Shown one piece after another: positions 63,922 to 64,000 of a stretch of 64,000 bases of DNA. The notes under the pieces were generated by a model. That model searched no databases, was not told the origin of the DNA, and saw only the letters and a list, made by a program, of their open reading frames with translations. Both the position numbers and the translations under genes were made by a program. Where the stretch lies: the NCBI RefSeq assembly GCF_028548475.1, contig NZ_JAQQLE010000011.1, positions 89,682 to 153,681 of the forward strand, given 5' to 3'. Every line of letters begins with the position of its first letter. The first letter of the stretch is position 1. Source of the DNA: Vogesella margarita (lineage in GTDB: Bacteria; Pseudomonadota; Gammaproteobacteria; Burkholderiales; Chromobacteriaceae).

Positions 63922-64000
63922 ATAAACTGTCACAAATCAAAGAAGCCTACACTGAGTCTGTCACTCAGCCTGGTAGAAGATCTTTTGTATCGGTCGCTTG

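Noticed and set aside
63630..63923. A 97-codon minus-strand frame over the 5S gene
   Set aside because: It is the 5S rRNA read as protein.
1..64000. CRISPR array, tRNA genes, prophage or transposase
   Set aside because: No regularly spaced repeats, no tRNA T-loop-containing cloverleaf, and no phage or IS proteins seen.

Overview
The window is chromosomal DNA from a GC-rich (roughly 63-65% by eye), motile, respiring Gram-negative bacterium. Best guess: Betaproteobacteria, order Neisseriales, Chromobacteriaceae-like (Chromobacterium/Vogesella/Aquitalea type). Grounds are an EarP + EF-P(Arg32) pair, a ProQ/FinO-like protein beside an rRNA operon, a CheV-CheV-CheY-CheZ-CheA cluster, a B12-dependent ribonucleotide reductase and lipid/cell-wall genes typical of the group. 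The genus is inference.

Layout. 1-0.5 kb: 3' part of dsbC. 0.5-5.6 kb: an AT-richer, sparsely coding insertion-like stretch with a secreted gametolysin-type metalloprotease and a secreted repeat-domain protein. 5.6-8.7 kb: peroxide defence (ahpF, ahpC) and an outer-membrane lipocalin. 8.7-12.4 kb: two chemoreceptors, one soluble with two PAS domains and one membrane-bound with an amino-acid-binding dCache signature. 12.6-20.7 kb: a beta-CASP nuclease, an amidohydrolase with a polar-amino-acid ABC transporter, an MFS exporter and a LysR regulator. 20.8-28.6 kb: DUF1993, a ThDP enzyme, a D-2-hydroxyglutarate dehydrogenase next to a 2-oxoadipate dioxygenase/decarboxylase (lysine catabolism), and their LysR regulator. 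28.7-35.1 kb: class II ribonucleotide reductase with a paired NrdR operator, and a giant AsmA-like envelope protein. 35.3-38.7 kb: glutamine-synthetase-like enzyme, earP, efp. 38.8-46 kb: ppx, phoU, rpiA, ispF, ispD, dnaQ, rnhA, a methyltransferase and gloB. 46-52.4 kb: mltD, rdgC, and the tsaB-rimI-udg operon. 51.2-59.2 kb: the chemotaxis operon with an EAL/HDOD gene, then a FleS-like kinase plus STAS protein. 59.2-64 kb: dcd, gpx, ychJ, a lipoprotein, cysK, a macrodomain protein, a ProQ-like protein and a 5S rRNA (minus strand), so an rRNA operon enters from the right edge.

The most striking feature is not a gene. A short word, core GTTGGCCGC and fullest form AAGGTTGGCCGCA, occurs exactly 48 times by hand count (28 on +, 20 on -), where composition predicts about one or two. 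It sits inside genes in several reading frames, and in intergenic regions it is paired head-to-head to build intergenic stem-loops and terminators (5568-5598, 12400-12435, 31735-31767, 36841-36872, 41405-41430). This is how DNA uptake sequences behave in Neisseriaceae, but the word is unrelated to the Neisseria uptake sequence; I know of no description of it.
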